This document shows, one piece after another, positions 18,838 through 27,736 of a DNA stretch of 64,000 nt. The notes under the pieces are model-generated. The model did no database searches and was not told the origin of the DNA. It worked only from the letters and a program-made list of their open reading frames with translations. The first letter of the stretch is position 1, and the number at the start of each line of letters is the position of its first letter. The DNA is from Corynebacterium dentalis (GTDB lineage: Bacteria > Actinomycetota > Actinomycetes > Mycobacteriales > Mycobacteriaceae), in contig NZ_OCTS01000006.1 of NCBI RefSeq assembly GCF_900232865.1, forward strand, positions 124,001 through 188,000. Reading direction: 5' to 3'. The translations under genes and the position numbers were made by a program.

Positions 18838-20727
18838 CTACTGCTTCTCCAACATCAGCATCGGGCCGGGGTCACCGGACAAAGGAACGTTGTAATGATC
18901 CAGCAGCCACGATGCGATGTCGTGGAACAAAGGAGCTGCTGAACCGCCGCCACCACCATCGGTGCCGCGCTCTGGGTCATCGAGCATCACACCAATGGCA
19001 AACCGAGGGTTGTCGGCTGGGGCGATACCGGCGAAGGTGATCCAATAATCCGAATTGGAATACGCACCGGTGTCTTTATTGATCTGCTGGGCCGTTCCGG
19101 TCTTGCCGGAAATCTGGTAGCCCTCCACAGATGCGGAAGCGCCCGTGCCCTGCTGCACGCCGGTGGGATCAGACTGGGTAACTGCGCGGAACATATCCAC
19201 CACCGTTTTCGCAGTTTCCGGGGACACCACCTGGGTTTCCTTCGGTGCTGGCGGGTTGACGGTAGAGCCATCCGCAGTGGTGATGGATTCCACCAAGCGA
19301 GGCTCGATGCGCTTGCCGTCATTGGCCAACGCTTGATAGATGCTGGTCATCTGCAACAAGCTCATGGACATGCCCTGGCCGATTGGCAGGTTGGCAAACG
19401 TACCGCCGGACCACTGGTTGAGCTCCGGCACGTAGCCGGACGTCTCGTTCGGCAGCCCCACCCCGGTGGCCTGACCCACGCCGAAATCGCGCAGGTACTG
19501 GTTGAACTTTTCCTCACCCACGCGCTGGGCCAGCATCAACGTACCTACGTTGGAGGACTTACCGAACACGCCCGTGGTGGTGTACGGAACCGTGCCGTGC
19601 TCCCATGCATCCTTGACGGTCACACCCGCCATCTCAATGCTGCCGGGAACCTGCAGAACCTCAGATGGGCGGGTTTTGCCCTCTTCGATTGCCGCTGCTG
19701 CGGTCATGATCTTGGCCACGGAACCCGGCTCGAAGGCATTGGTGGTGTTTCGGTCGCCGAAGATCTTGTCCTGATCCAGCTGCTTTTCCACGTCGCCGTT
19801 CGGGTCGACGGTATCGGAGCTGGCCATGGCTACAACCTGGCCGGTCTGCACATCCAGGACCACCACGCTGGCGGAATTCGACTTGGAATTGTCCTTAGCC
19901 TGCTGAACTTGCTGCTGGATATACGTCTGGGCATCCAGATCCAGAGAGAGCTGGTAGGCATCTCCATCCACCGGTGGGTGTTCGTCGCGGACGGAGCCCG
20001 GGATGGCGTATCCATCGCCGCCGACGTCCACCGTCCGGGATCCGTTGATTCCCTGCAGGCGAGCGTCCTGGGACAGCTCCAAGCCAAACTGGCCTTGGCC
20101 ATCCTGGCTGATCTTTCCGATCAGGTTGTCTCCCACTGCACCGTTGGGATATTGGCGAATGTCTTGACGCTCCGAGGTGATCTCCGGGAACTCAGCTACC
20201 ACCTTTTGCGCGATGTCCGGATCCACATTGCGTACGAGGACCTCATAGGTGGCATCAGAGGTGAGCTTCTTGCGTAGGTCGGACTCCTTGATGTCCGCGC
20301 CTTCTTGGTCGATCATTTTCGGCAGCTTTTCGACGATCTCATCCAGGCGTTCGTCCGGCTCTGGGACGTTTTCTGGGTCGAGTTCGTGGCGCTCCTGCAT
20401 GAAGTCGCGAAGCTTGCCCGGGTGTACGGACAGCGAACGAGCCTCCATGGTGTAGGCCAGAATATTGCCGTTGCGGTCCGTGATTGTTCCGCGGTGTGCA
20501 GGCTCGGCCAGCACCGTGGTGCGCTGCATTTGCGCCTGCGCGGCCAATGACGGTCCGGCGATCAACTGCACCCACGTCAGGCGCAGTACCAGTGCGATGA
20601 CCAGCAGCAAGATCAGGCTCAGGACCATGCGCAGGCGCTTGCTGAACCGGGCGCTGCTGTTATCGAGAATCAACCAGCTGTTTGCTCCCGCAGTACGCGA
20701 AGATTGAGGCTTTCGCTGTTGTGCCAA
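18838..20727 (-). CDS. ftsI: FtsI/PbpB, class B septal transpeptidase
   Basis: Bitopic penicillin-binding protein that cross-links septal peptidoglycan together with FtsW. 629 residues: cytoplasmic tail, one membrane helix (about 32-55), PBP dimerisation domain with RGTITDRNGNILA near residue 80, then the transpeptidase domain with the active-site serine motif GSVAK (about 335), SSN (about 390) and KTGT (about 540). It lacks PASTA domains. A 177-base gap separates it from the FtsL-like gene upstream. Confidence 0.97.
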   Translation of the reverse strand: MAQQRKPQSSRTAGANSWLILDNSSARFSKRLRMVLSLILLLVIALVLRLTWVQLIAGPSLAAQAQMQRTTVLAEPAHRGTITDRNGNILAYTMEARSLSVHPGKLRDFMQERHELDPENVPEPDERLDEIVEKLPKMIDQEGADIKESDLRKKLTSDATYEVLVRNVDPDIAQKVVAEFPEITSERQDIRQYPNGAVGDNLIGKISQDGQGQFGLELSQDARLQGINGSRTVDVGGDGYAIPGSVRDEHPPVDGDAYQLSLDLDAQTYIQQQVQQAKDNSKSNSASVVVLDVQTGQVVAMASSDTVDPNGDVEKQLDQDKIFGDRNTTNAFEPGSVAKIMTAAAAIEEGKTRPSEVLQVPGSIEMAGVTVKDAWEHGTVPYTTTGVFGKSSNVGTLMLAQRVGEEKFNQYLRDFGVGQATGVGLPNETSGYVPELNQWSGGTFANLPIGQGMSMSLLQMTSIYQALANDGKRIEPRLVESITTADGSTVNPPAPKETQVVSPETAKTVVDMFRAVTQSDPTGVQQGTGASASVEGYQISGKTGTAQQINKDTGAYSNSDYWITFAGIAPADNPRFAIGVMLDDPERGTDGGGGGSAAPLFHDIASWLLDHYNVPLSGDPGPMLMLEKQ

Positions 20728-20904
20728 AACCTACTCACTCCTTTCTGCGGACAGCATGTTGCTTCATTGTCCACCGCTGAACGCAATGTGCCGGGCAACC
20801 TGCCCGGCGTGTCTCCGTCAGCATGGGGTGAGCCAACGGTTGTCCTTCGATTGCGTGTCTACCTCGTTGAGGTCAACGGTGGGTAACTAGTTGGTAATTT
20901 CTGA

Positions 20905-21804
20905 TCAGTTTGGTGGGGCGACGGGTGCCGCTGGCGCGGGAGCCGTCGTAGGCGCAGCCGGTGCCGGCTCTGGGGCTGGTGCTGGTGCTGGTGCAGCAGG
21001 CGCTGGAGTCTGGTTGCCCGCGGCTGCGCCGCCTGCAGAATTCTGATTGGAATAAGGAACCTCGCCGGTGCCGTTCTGCGCTGCGGCACCGGTTGGGCTC
21101 TCAGGCGCCAGTCCCGGCACGTTCGCCGTCTGGGCTGGATCGGACGTTGCGGTACTTGGCTTCTTAGTGCCGTTGACGTCGATCACCGGACGGTTCTCGG
21201 CAGCGTCAGCTGGACGCTGCTCGTCTACCTTGTCGCCGTTGACGTTCAACACACCCGTCTGATCCGGCACCACCATTCCCAATTCCGAGGCGCGGGCCGC
21301 AATGTTGGCTGCAGACTGTGCATCAGAGACATCCCGCTCCAAAGATTCCAGCTCATTGGTCAAGTTGGTGGACTGCTTGCGCGCATCCGCGATCTGGAAA
21401 GACTGATCCGTGGTAATTCCGGACAGCCACATCACCGAAACGATGCCCGCAATCAGCGCGAAAGCCATGAAGAAGGCCAAGTTGCGCGCCCGCGGATCAG
21501 TGTTATCCCGAGGTGCAATCCGGCGACCACGCATCGAAACTTGCTGCTGGGAGCCTAGACGGCCCGTGCGCTTGCGTCGATCCTGCAACGCCTGCGGCTG
21601 CGAGATGGTCCGTTCGCCTCGCTGGGCTGGCCGCTCCACGGTCCGCGAAGTACGAGTGCTGCGCGTGGACTGGTACGAGCGCGCACCAGAGTCACTGCGT
21701 GGTAAGGCGGTGCTCCTGGTCTTTAGCGTTCCGGTGGTCATACTGTGTCCTTCTGGAAAGTGTGTGGTGGTTGCTCGTGGGTTGGTGGGAATCCGCGTGG
21801 TCAT
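20905..21804 (-). CDS. FtsL-like divisome protein with Pro/Ala-rich tail
   Basis: Position between rsmH and ftsI, one membrane helix (about residues 108-128, [17 protein letters not shown]) and a following heptad-rich stretch ([20 protein letters not shown], then [12 protein letters not shown]) identify it as the FtsL equivalent that binds FtsQ and FtsB. The 100-residue N-terminus is basic and Ser/Thr/Arg-rich. The C-terminal 60 residues are almost entirely Ala and Pro ([14 protein letters not shown]), predicted disordered outside the cell and absent from enterobacterial FtsL. The ATG at 21804 overlaps the rsmH stop as ATGA; an internal ATG at 21741 also has a good AAGGA. Confidence 0.85.
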   Translation of the reverse strand: MTTRIPTNPRATTTHFPEGHSMTTGTLKTRSTALPRSDSGARSYQSTRSTRTSRTVERPAQRGERTISQPQALQDRRKRTGRLGSQQQVSMRGRRIAPRDNTDPRARNLAFFMAFALIAGIVSVMWLSGITTDQSFQIADARKQSTNLTNELESLERDVSDAQSAANIAARASELGMVVPDQTGVLNVNGDKVDEQRPADAAENRPVIDVNGTKKPSTATSDPAQTANVPGLAPESPTGAAAQNGTGEVPYSNQNSAGGAAAGNQTPAPAAPAPAPAPEPAPAAPTTAPAPAAPVAPPN

Positions 21805-22838
21805 GTTTTTGTCCTCGGGGGCACGGGGAATGTGCTGTATCCCCGCATGCTCGCTCGAGCAGCAGCCCGCACGCGCACGGGTGCGGCACGAGAGTTCAGT
21901 TCGATTTCCTCTTCGGTGGCCTTCTCTGCACCGCGGGTGACCAGCTCGAACTCCGCTTCTGATCCGGGAAGTTCCATCGGCAGACCGGCGGGGGTCTGCG
22001 AGGCGGAGAGCTCAGCCAGCGCCTTCTTGACGATCTTGTCTTCCAGCGACTGGTAGCTCATGAACACGCCCATGCCGCCGAGGTGCAGCCAACTTGCCGC
22101 TGCGGGAACCACGTTTTCCAGTGCTTCCAGCTCCGCGTTGACCTCGATGCGCAATGCCTGAAAGGTGCGCTTGGCGGGGTGCCCACCGGTCCGCCGGGAC
22201 GCTGCCGGGATCACCGCATAGAGCAGCTCCACCAGGCGCCCGGAATCGCTGAACGCTTCCTTTTCCCGCTCGCGGAGCACAGCGCTGGCGATCTTGCCCG
22301 CGAAACGCTCGTCGCCGTAGGTCTTCAGGATCCGCGCCAGATCGCCGTGCGAGTAGGTGTTCAAGATGTTCGCGGCGGTCAGCGAAGTCTCTGGATCCAT
22401 CCGCATGTCCAGCGGTGCATCCTGGCTATAAGCAAAACCACGATCCGCTTGATCCAGCTGCATTGAGGAAACACCCAGGTCAAACAGGAATCCGGAGATT
22501 CCGTGTTCGCGCACGTCCGTGGGGATGCGCCCCTGTTCCGCCAGCTCGTTCAAAGCATCGGTGATGCCATCGAAGCGGGTGCGGTAGCTCACGAAGCGCT
22601 CACCGAAGCGAGCCAGCCGCTCGTTGGCTTCTGCCAGCGCGTTCGGGTCGCGATCCAGCCCCACCACCACTACCTGCGGCATCGCCTCAAGGAATGCTTC
22701 GGTGTGTCCACCTGCGCCGAGCGTGCCGTCGACAATTACCGGCGTCACCGGCGCATCGGAGGACTGGACACCCCGCTGCACCAGCTCTACCATCCGATCG
22801 CGCATGACCGGGGTGTGGCCAGGTTGGCGTGGGTTCAT
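21801..22838 (-). CDS. rsmH: 16S rRNA m4C1402 methyltransferase RsmH (MraW)
   Basis: SAM-dependent methyltransferase that modifies C1402 of 16S rRNA at the P site. 345 residues. Motifs: [12 protein letters not shown] at the N-terminus, [14 protein letters not shown] for SAM binding, [20 protein letters not shown] and LDMRMDPE in the middle, and [18 protein letters not shown] in the C-terminal half. It is the second gene of the mraZ transcript, 226 bases after the mraZ stop. Confidence 0.97.
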   Translation of the reverse strand: MNPRQPGHTPVMRDRMVELVQRGVQSSDAPVTPVIVDGTLGAGGHTEAFLEAMPQVVVVGLDRDPNALAEANERLARFGERFVSYRTRFDGITDALNELAEQGRIPTDVREHGISGFLFDLGVSSMQLDQADRGFAYSQDAPLDMRMDPETSLTAANILNTYSHGDLARILKTYGDERFAGKIASAVLREREKEAFSDSGRLVELLYAVIPAASRRTGGHPAKRTFQALRIEVNAELEALENVVPAAASWLHLGGMGVFMSYQSLEDKIVKKALAELSASQTPAGLPMELPGSEAEFELVTRGAEKATEEEIELNSRAAPVRVRAAARASMRGYSTFPVPPRTKT

Positions 22839-23064
22839 TGTTGTCCTCCTTTCGTGCTGTTGCGGGATCTTGCTGTTCTTTTGTGCCGACGCCGCCCTTC
22901 GCGGAATCAGCTTCGTGCCGACGTGAAAAAGCTGGTGACAAAGTTAAAGAGTGTGAACAGGGCCTTACCTGCGTGGGTGTGGGTCTGATATCGGGGAAGT
23001 ACATCAAACGTCACGTCGTCCACGCAGATAAGGGCCTGCGCACACTCTGTGTGTCGAAAAAGTT
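22839..23064. other. mraZ-rsmH intergenic region
   Basis: A 226-base gap inside an otherwise tight operon. It contains a degenerate copy (GACGCCG after a T-rich tract) of the recurrent motif near 22889. I see no clear terminator or ORF. A second promoter for rsmH is possible but not demonstrated. Confidence 0.4.
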
Positions 23065-23496
23065 CTAGAGGAACTCCGCGAAGGATTCGTCATCGCCTAC
23101 TGAGAAGTCAGCCTCATGTTCGGCGCTGTAGGCCTCCCAGGATTGGGCATCCCAAATTTCGAGGAAGTCCACATTGCCGATGACCACGCATTCTTTGCTG
23201 AGTTCCGCGTAATCGCGGTGTGCAGCGGGAATGGTGATGCGGCCTTGCGAATCAGGAGTCTGCTCGTCGGCGCTCGCCGCCAGATTGCGCACGAATGCTC
23301 GTGCCCTGGGGTTTGTGCGTGAAGCAGCTGCGGCCTTCTTGGCGCGGACCATAAATTCACCTCGCGGATACACCGCCAAGCTTCGATCCTGCCCTTTGAC
23401 CACCATCAGCCCATCGGCCAGTTCCTCGCGGAACTTGGCCGGCAAGGTGAGTCTCCCTTTGTCGTCCAACTTCGGTGTGAAGGTGCCGAAGAACAT
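23065..23496 (-). CDS. mraZ: MraZ, dcw cluster transcriptional regulator
   Basis: AbrB-like DNA-binding protein that controls its own operon. 143 residues with the two swapped-hairpin repeats: [20 protein letters not shown] at the start and [20 protein letters not shown] in the second half, including the conserved DxKGR and DxQGR turns. The ATG follows AGGAAGGAG. Three TGGGG boxes with 10-base spacing lie about 80 bases upstream, which fits autoregulation. Confidence 0.96.
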   Translation of the reverse strand: MFFGTFTPKLDDKGRLTLPAKFREELADGLMVVKGQDRSLAVYPRGEFMVRAKKAAAASRTNPRARAFVRNLAASADEQTPDSQGRITIPAAHRDYAELSKECVVIGNVDFLEIWDAQSWEAYSAEHEADFSVGDDESFAEFL

Positions 23497-23578
23497 GTCT
23501 GCGGCTCCTTCCTGTTACCGATCGACACAACGTTGTCTTTTTCACCAGCTCTGTTCAGTTATTCAGCGCGTCGCCGTG

Positions 23579-23603
23579 CCCCACTTTACCCCACTGTCCC
23601 CCA
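23579..23603 (-). promoter_or_regulatory. MraZ operator: three TGGGG boxes
   Basis: On the minus strand the sequence reads TGGGG-gacag-TGGGG-taaag-TGGGG, three boxes separated by exactly five bases (23599-23603, 23589-23593, 23579-23583). This matches the known MraZ recognition pattern of TGGGN direct repeats with 5-base spacers. Just upstream, TTGTTT, a 17-base spacer and TGTTCT make a plausible promoter, which puts the boxes over the transcription start, a repressor position. Confidence 0.88.
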
Positions 23604-24536
23604 CTAGAACAGCCACGCGCCGAACGTTAAACAAATACTTAAGGCTTTCTATTCCCGGATGTTTTCTCTGACCTGCGCCATCTTTCCCTGTGGCGAGATT
23701 TTCGGCAAGTGAGATTCACAGGTTCCTCTACGGTTCGCGCACTCTTAATCCGGGTTTGCAGGGCGACAACCCCACCGCTGTGCGCCAACCAGTCGGCCCT
23801 TTATCTTTGCGCCCTCATTGCAGAGTTCGTGGTGTTATCGCGCTTCATAAGCGCCATTCTGTCTTCTGAAGGATCTCCGCCGCTCCCCTCTCAGCCGCAT
23901 TTGACTGCCACTCAACCCTGCCGAGGCCCCTTACTGAACCAATGTGGGGCAAAGTGGGGGAAAAATGGGGCCTAATGGCAGATCTTCGGCAATCTCCGGC
24001 CAAAAGTGGGCCTAGATTGCGATCGGAGGTACTAGCAGCGGCGCTAGTGGTCGGCCCAAGCAGCGCGAGGGGCGGCACTAGTGGCAGGCCCGGCGCCCGA
24101 GAGACTCTCCCCCCCGCTTCCACGACTTCCCCGAATTCCGCCGAGCTTCATGCTTCTGTACCAATCCTCAAATCTCGCACCGTGTTTCCCCAGGAAAATG
24201 TGGCGCAAGTGACGTCTCCAAATGAGTTTTGGTAGGGAAGTATGAACTGCTCTTGCTTGCCGCGCAAAAACGTCCAATTTGGACTGATTTCTTGGTTGAA
24301 GGACGAAGACAACTGGTAGTGCTGAGAGAAAGCGCTAAAAGGAGACGCGGACAAGCTTGAGGAAGGCAGGTGCGAAGGCAAAAAGAGGCAGAAGTAGACA
24401 TAAAAAATCGCCCCACCGTTTCCGGTAGAGCAGCCAGTATTTGAAGGCAGAAAATAGCGAAGCCTGAGAAATATGTCTCACGAGCGAAAGAACTCGAGGA
24501 AGACTCCTCACTCCCCAGTAGTCTCGCGGATGCTGC
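23604..24536. other. About 0.9 kb without a supported gene upstream of mraZ
   Basis: Frames of 60-100 codons exist here but none has family-like sequence, consistent codon use or a convincing ribosome-binding site. The stretch holds a second cluster of TGGGG boxes (23945-23970), and a GC-rich patch around 24010-24110 with repeated CTAGTGG/GGCGGCACTAGTGG-like words. From about 24230 to 24470 composition drops in GC compared with the flanks. It may hold a long leader, an unrecognised RNA, or decayed sequence. I could not find RNase P RNA, tmRNA or 4.5S RNA signatures. Confidence 0.5.
23945..23970 (+). promoter_or_regulatory. Second MraZ-like box cluster, opposite strand
   Basis: On the plus strand: TGGGG (23945-23949), CAAAG, TGGGG (23955-23959), GAAAAA, TGGGG (23966-23970). 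The first spacer is the canonical five bases, the second is six. It lies about 350 bases from the mraZ operator in the reverse orientation. Whether MraZ binds it, and what it would control, is unknown. Confidence 0.5.
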
Positions 24537-24938
24537 TTATCGTTCGAAGCGCTTGCGGAAGCTATCTTCCATGCGGTCGCCGATGCCGCCGTTTTTCGCC
24601 GCCCTCGAACTAGCAGCAGAGACCTTCGCCGAACCAGCACCCTTACCCTTCGCCGCTTTCGAGCGAGTTCCGGTGCGATGGAACGCCATCATGCCTCCAG
24701 CGAACATGGCGAAGAAGCCGAGGATACTCAGAGCCACGAACCACAGGGAGAACTGTGCGAGACTCACTCCTCCAACCAACATGCATAGGCCGACCAGCAT
24801 GATCGCCCCGGATTGAATATTGAAGGCGAAAGTGCCCTGACTGTCCCTCGAAGCCCGGTGTGCCAAACGCGGATCTTCCGCGATGAGTGCGCGTTCGATC
24901 TCTTCGAGCATCCGTTGCTCTTGCTCAGATAGAGCCAC
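24537..24938 (-). CDS. DUF3040 membrane protein
   Basis: Actinobacterial DUF3040 protein of about 133 residues and unknown function. The N-terminal helix MALSEQEQRMLEEIERALIA followed by EDPRLAHR is the family hallmark; two membrane segments follow (about 45-62 and 66-85) and then a basic Ala/Lys/Ser-rich cytoplasmic tail. I use the GTG at 24938 because GGAGG lies six bases upstream; a TTG two codons earlier would have no spacing. DUF3040 genes commonly flank mraZ in this order. Confidence 0.88.
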   Translation of the reverse strand: MALSEQEQRMLEEIERALIAEDPRLAHRASRDSQGTFAFNIQSGAIMLVGLCMLVGGVSLAQFSLWFVALSILGFFAMFAGGMMAFHRTGTRSKAAKGKGAGSAKVSAASSRAAKNGGIGDRMEDSFRKRFER

Positions 24939-25387
24939 GTCCAACCTCCACTGTCGCTGCGATGAAACCCTTGTGAGTGCTCATCGTTCTTGCTGTATTG
25001 GTGCCTTCACCGGCTAGGTGATCAGTGCCCCTAACAACTTCGAAAGGTGGTTCCCGAAGTGAAAGGTAGTTACTGAATATCCAGTCCGTGCTATCGTAGA
25101 CGCGAACTCAACCCAGCGGATATGAAGGCTCTGTTAGATACAACGTCCAGCATACGTATTTAGTTCCCGTCACCAGAGAAAATCCAGAATCAGGCTCAAC
25201 TTCCTCCGCTCAGCTCCATCAACCAATCAACTGAAGTCGAACTGCCACACCATTCGAGCCGTACCGCAATGAGCGCACCGCACCAGCCACTGCCGATTCT
25301 GCCAATCCCAATAGCCAAACCAAAACCACCAGGCCGCAGCAGAATAAACGTCACGTCTGCGCCGCTCACACTGCGAGCCAACCAAGC
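24939..25387. other. Intergenic region between DUF3040 and HEPN genes
   Basis: About 450 bases. It contains GTGCTATCGTAGA (near 25088-25100), possibly a promoter element, but I see no clear gene. A 61-codon TTG-start frame at 25196-25381 is discussed among the rejected items. Confidence 0.4.
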
Positions 25388-25798
25388 CTAAGCAACCACT
25401 GCAGCGCCTTCGACCTCCGCCCGAGCTTCATCTACCAGCACACACGCCTGGTCGTAGAGCTTCTGCACCACCAAGGGGTTGACGTTTTTCTCAAGCCCCA
25501 TGTCCGCCCTGCTCGCAAGACGAGCGTGCACCTCAAAACGCTGGCAACGCTGTTCCATCGCAGGATCCAACATCTTCAACTTGTCCCACGCACTCCCCTG
25601 CGGCCGCCGCTTTCGGCCTGCCATCTTGTGCTCGATCAGCGCCCCTGCTGCACGCAAAGCGGCACGGTAAGAAAGCGATAGAGCCTCATCCAAACGTTCC
25701 GCCTGCCTTGATGCAGCAAGCTGTCGCTCCGCATCATCCAGGAAGGACACAGCGCTCTTATGTACCGTGTGCGCCCGTAATTTTCGTACCGTACTCAT
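25388..25798 (-). CDS. SAV_6107-type HEPN domain protein
   Basis: Small all-helical protein of 136 residues matching the actinobacterial SAV_6107 HEPN family. The N-terminus HKSAVSFLDDAERQLAASRQ and the stretch RLDEALSLSYRAALRAAGAL form the expected helices. HEPN proteins include RNases and toxin-like proteins, but I see no clear RxxxxH active-site motif, so nuclease activity is not supported. No antitoxin-like partner lies next to it. The ATG follows AAGGCGAAGG. A 4 x 15 bp tandem repeat begins 31 bases upstream. Confidence 0.8.
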   Translation of the reverse strand: MSTVRKLRAHTVHKSAVSFLDDAERQLAASRQAERLDEALSLSYRAALRAAGALIEHKMAGRKRRPQGSAWDKLKMLDPAMEQRCQRFEVHARLASRADMGLEKNVNPLVVQKLYDQACVLVDEARAEVEGAAVVA

Positions 25799-25829
25799 TG
25801 CGCCTTCGCCTTCCTTAATCTTTCGCTAA

Positions 25830-25889
25830 CTGGGTCTTGCAGCGCTAGATCTTGCAACGCTGGGTCTTGCAACGCTGGGTCTTGCAACG
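25830..25889. repeat. Tandem repeat, four units of 15 bp
   Basis: Four consecutive 15-base units of CTGGGTCTTGCAACG. Units three and four (25860-25889) are identical; unit one has one change and unit two has two. It lies in the divergent region between the HEPN gene and the GNAT gene, close to the HEPN start codon, so it is probably in the HEPN 5' leader or promoter. Copy number may vary between strains. Confidence 0.9.
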
Positions 25890-26047
25890 CTCCGCAGCAG
25901 CACTTCGCGTATCCAACTAGCCATCAAGGTATTCAGCAGCGAGACAACAACCGCCTCCACCAACTCGATAATAGAACACCTGTTCGAACTAGTGCCAAGT
26001 TAAGGAAACGCAACCGCACTTTTGCACCACATGGCAGGATGTACGTC

Positions 26048-26635
26048 ATGTCTTTGGTATCTATCGTCGCTGTCACCCCAGCGCAGTTCCGCCGTCGTAT
26101 TGACGAGCTGATAGATATCCACCTCTCGGCTATGGACTACCCGGCGTCGTACAAAGACCAACGACGCACACTCTGGCTGTCCAACATCCACCACCCCGAT
26201 TTCCGCTGCCACCTCGCCCTCGTCCACCCAAACAATGCTCACCCGGACCCCAGCGACCCACAGCAACCGTGCGCGGGAGTGTGCTTTAGCTTCCGCGGCA
26301 GCTCAGATACTTGGTGGAATCAGCAGGTCACACGCGGTCTCCACGAAGCAGGGCACTCGCGGCGCCAGATAGAATCCGTGCTCAAGGATTACGCCGAGCT
26401 ATCGGAGATCCACGTCAGTCCTCGCGTGCAACAGCTCGGCATCGGGCGCGGGCTACTGACTGTGCACATGAAGTCGATCACGCAGCAGCACGTCATGCTC
26501 TCCACACCAGAAGTGCCCGGGGAAGCCAACGGGGCGTGGCGTTTGTACCGCAGCTTAGGGTTCCAAGACGTGCTGCGGAACTTCTACTTCCCTGCTGATG
26601 CGCGCCCCTTCGCGATCCTCAGCAAGGCGCTGTAA
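26048..26635 (+). CDS. GNAT family N-acetyltransferase
   Basis: Acetyl-CoA-dependent acyltransferase of unknown substrate. About 195 residues. The acetyl-CoA pyrophosphate loop is VQQLGIGRGLL, preceded by the beta strand SEIHVSPR and followed by ANGAWRLYRSLGFQDVLRNF, the usual GNAT C-terminal pattern. The ATG at 26048 has CAGGA upstream and is preferred to the ATG at 26039. The gene is divergent from the HEPN gene and convergent with metF. In related genomes the same gene sits beside metF. Confidence 0.82.
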   Translation: MSLVSIVAVTPAQFRRRIDELIDIHLSAMDYPASYKDQRRTLWLSNIHHPDFRCHLALVHPNNAHPDPSDPQQPCAGVCFSFRGSSDTWWNQQVTRGLHEAGHSRRQIESVLKDYAELSEIHVSPRVQQLGIGRGLLTVHMKSITQQHVMLSTPEVPGEANGAWRLYRSLGFQDVLRNFYFPADARPFAILSKAL

Positions 26636-26690
26636 GCCCCAGCCCCCCACAAAGCCCCAGTACCCCGGGCAGAACCGCAAAAAAACAAAC

Positions 26691-27659
26691 CTAGCGAACC
26701 ATATCGTGCCCGTACCCCGGTCCCCACGCCGGTGCCATACCCAAATTGTGCAGTACTTCCTGGGTGGCGCGCACGTTATTCATGGTCATGAAGTGCAGGT
26801 CAGGCGCACCTTCCGCGATCAACCGCTCCGCCATCTCGGACGTCACTTCGATTCCCACCTCGCGAATAGCCGCCTTGTTGCCCTCTTCATCGCCATTCGC
26901 CGCATTTAACAGGCGCCGCTCCAATGACTTTGGCAGAGACGCGCCCGCCAGCTCCATCTGCTTGCGCACCGCACGCAGGGATGTAATCGGCATCAGGCCG
27001 GGGATGATCGGCTTGGCCCCGTGCTCTGGATCTGCCGTCACCAATCGATCACGCAGTCGCAGGTAGTGGTCCACATCAAAGAACATCTGCGTGATGGAGT
27101 ACTCCGCACCAGCGCGCAACTTCGCCAGCGTGTATTGCGTGTCCATCTCCAAATCCGCAGCGCGGAAGTGGCCTTCAGGGAAGCTCGCGATGCCGATATC
27201 GAAGTTCTCGCACTCCGGCATCTCTCGGACCATCCCGATGAGCTCGTTGGTGTACAGCAGGCCGCCTTCGGTCTGCACCCATTCCGCGTTCGGGTCCCCC
27301 GGCGGGTCGCCGCGCAGCGCCAGCAAGTTAGTCAGACCCAGGTCCGCGAAAGTCCTGATCAGAGAGCGGATTTCCTCAGCGGTGTGCTCCACTAGCGTCA
27401 TGTGCACCAGCGTGGTCAGCGGCTTTGTCGCCAGTTGCTCGGCCACGCGCAGGGTGCGTCCGCGGGTAGATCCACCGGCGCCGTAGGTCACGGAGACGAA
27501 GCTCACGCCGAGGTCGTGGAACGCCTCCGCTGCGCTCCACAGTCGCTGTTCTGCAGCATCGTCCCGCGGAGGCATAAATTCCACGCTGAAAGGTACTCGA
27601 CCGGGCGTGGTGAATTTGAGGGAGTCAGAGACTGCGACCTGCCTGCGGATGTGTGCCAT
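26691..27659 (-). CDS. metF: Methylenetetrahydrofolate reductase MetF
   Basis: FAD-dependent TIM-barrel enzyme that reduces 5,10-methylene-THF to 5-methyl-THF for methionine synthesis. 322 residues from the ATG at 27659. Family motifs: FSVEFMPPRDDAAE, SVTYGAGGSTRGRT, LALRGDPPG, and EYSITQMFFD. A TTG two codons upstream is the only other option. The gene is divergent from idsA, with 77 bases between them for both promoters. Confidence 0.96.
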   Translation of the reverse strand: MAHIRRQVAVSDSLKFTTPGRVPFSVEFMPPRDDAAEQRLWSAAEAFHDLGVSFVSVTYGAGGSTRGRTLRVAEQLATKPLTTLVHMTLVEHTAEEIRSLIRTFADLGLTNLLALRGDPPGDPNAEWVQTEGGLLYTNELIGMVREMPECENFDIGIASFPEGHFRAADLEMDTQYTLAKLRAGAEYSITQMFFDVDHYLRLRDRLVTADPEHGAKPIIPGLMPITSLRAVRKQMELAGASLPKSLERRLLNAANGDEEGNKAAIREVGIEVTSEMAERLIAEGAPDLHFMTMNNVRATQEVLHNLGMAPAWGPGYGHDMVR

Positions 27660-27736
27660 GCCCAATGATGATAATGCCCGCCCACATTGCTCTGTACAGC
27701 GAGGGCGGAAATGGTGGCACTGTAGGATAAGGACTC

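Noticed and set aside
23604..24536. RNase P RNA, tmRNA or signal recognition RNA in the gene-poor region
   Set aside because: No consensus segments of these RNAs were found on either strand.
25196..25381. 61-codon minus-strand frame six bases after the HEPN gene
   Set aside because: It starts with TTG, has no clear ribosome-binding site, and its Gly/Ser/Trp-rich sequence resembles no family I know. Conservation in relatives would rescue it.
25388..25798. HEPN protein as toxin of a toxin-antitoxin pair
   Set aside because: No RxxxxH nuclease motif and no adjacent nucleotidyltransferase-like antitoxin.
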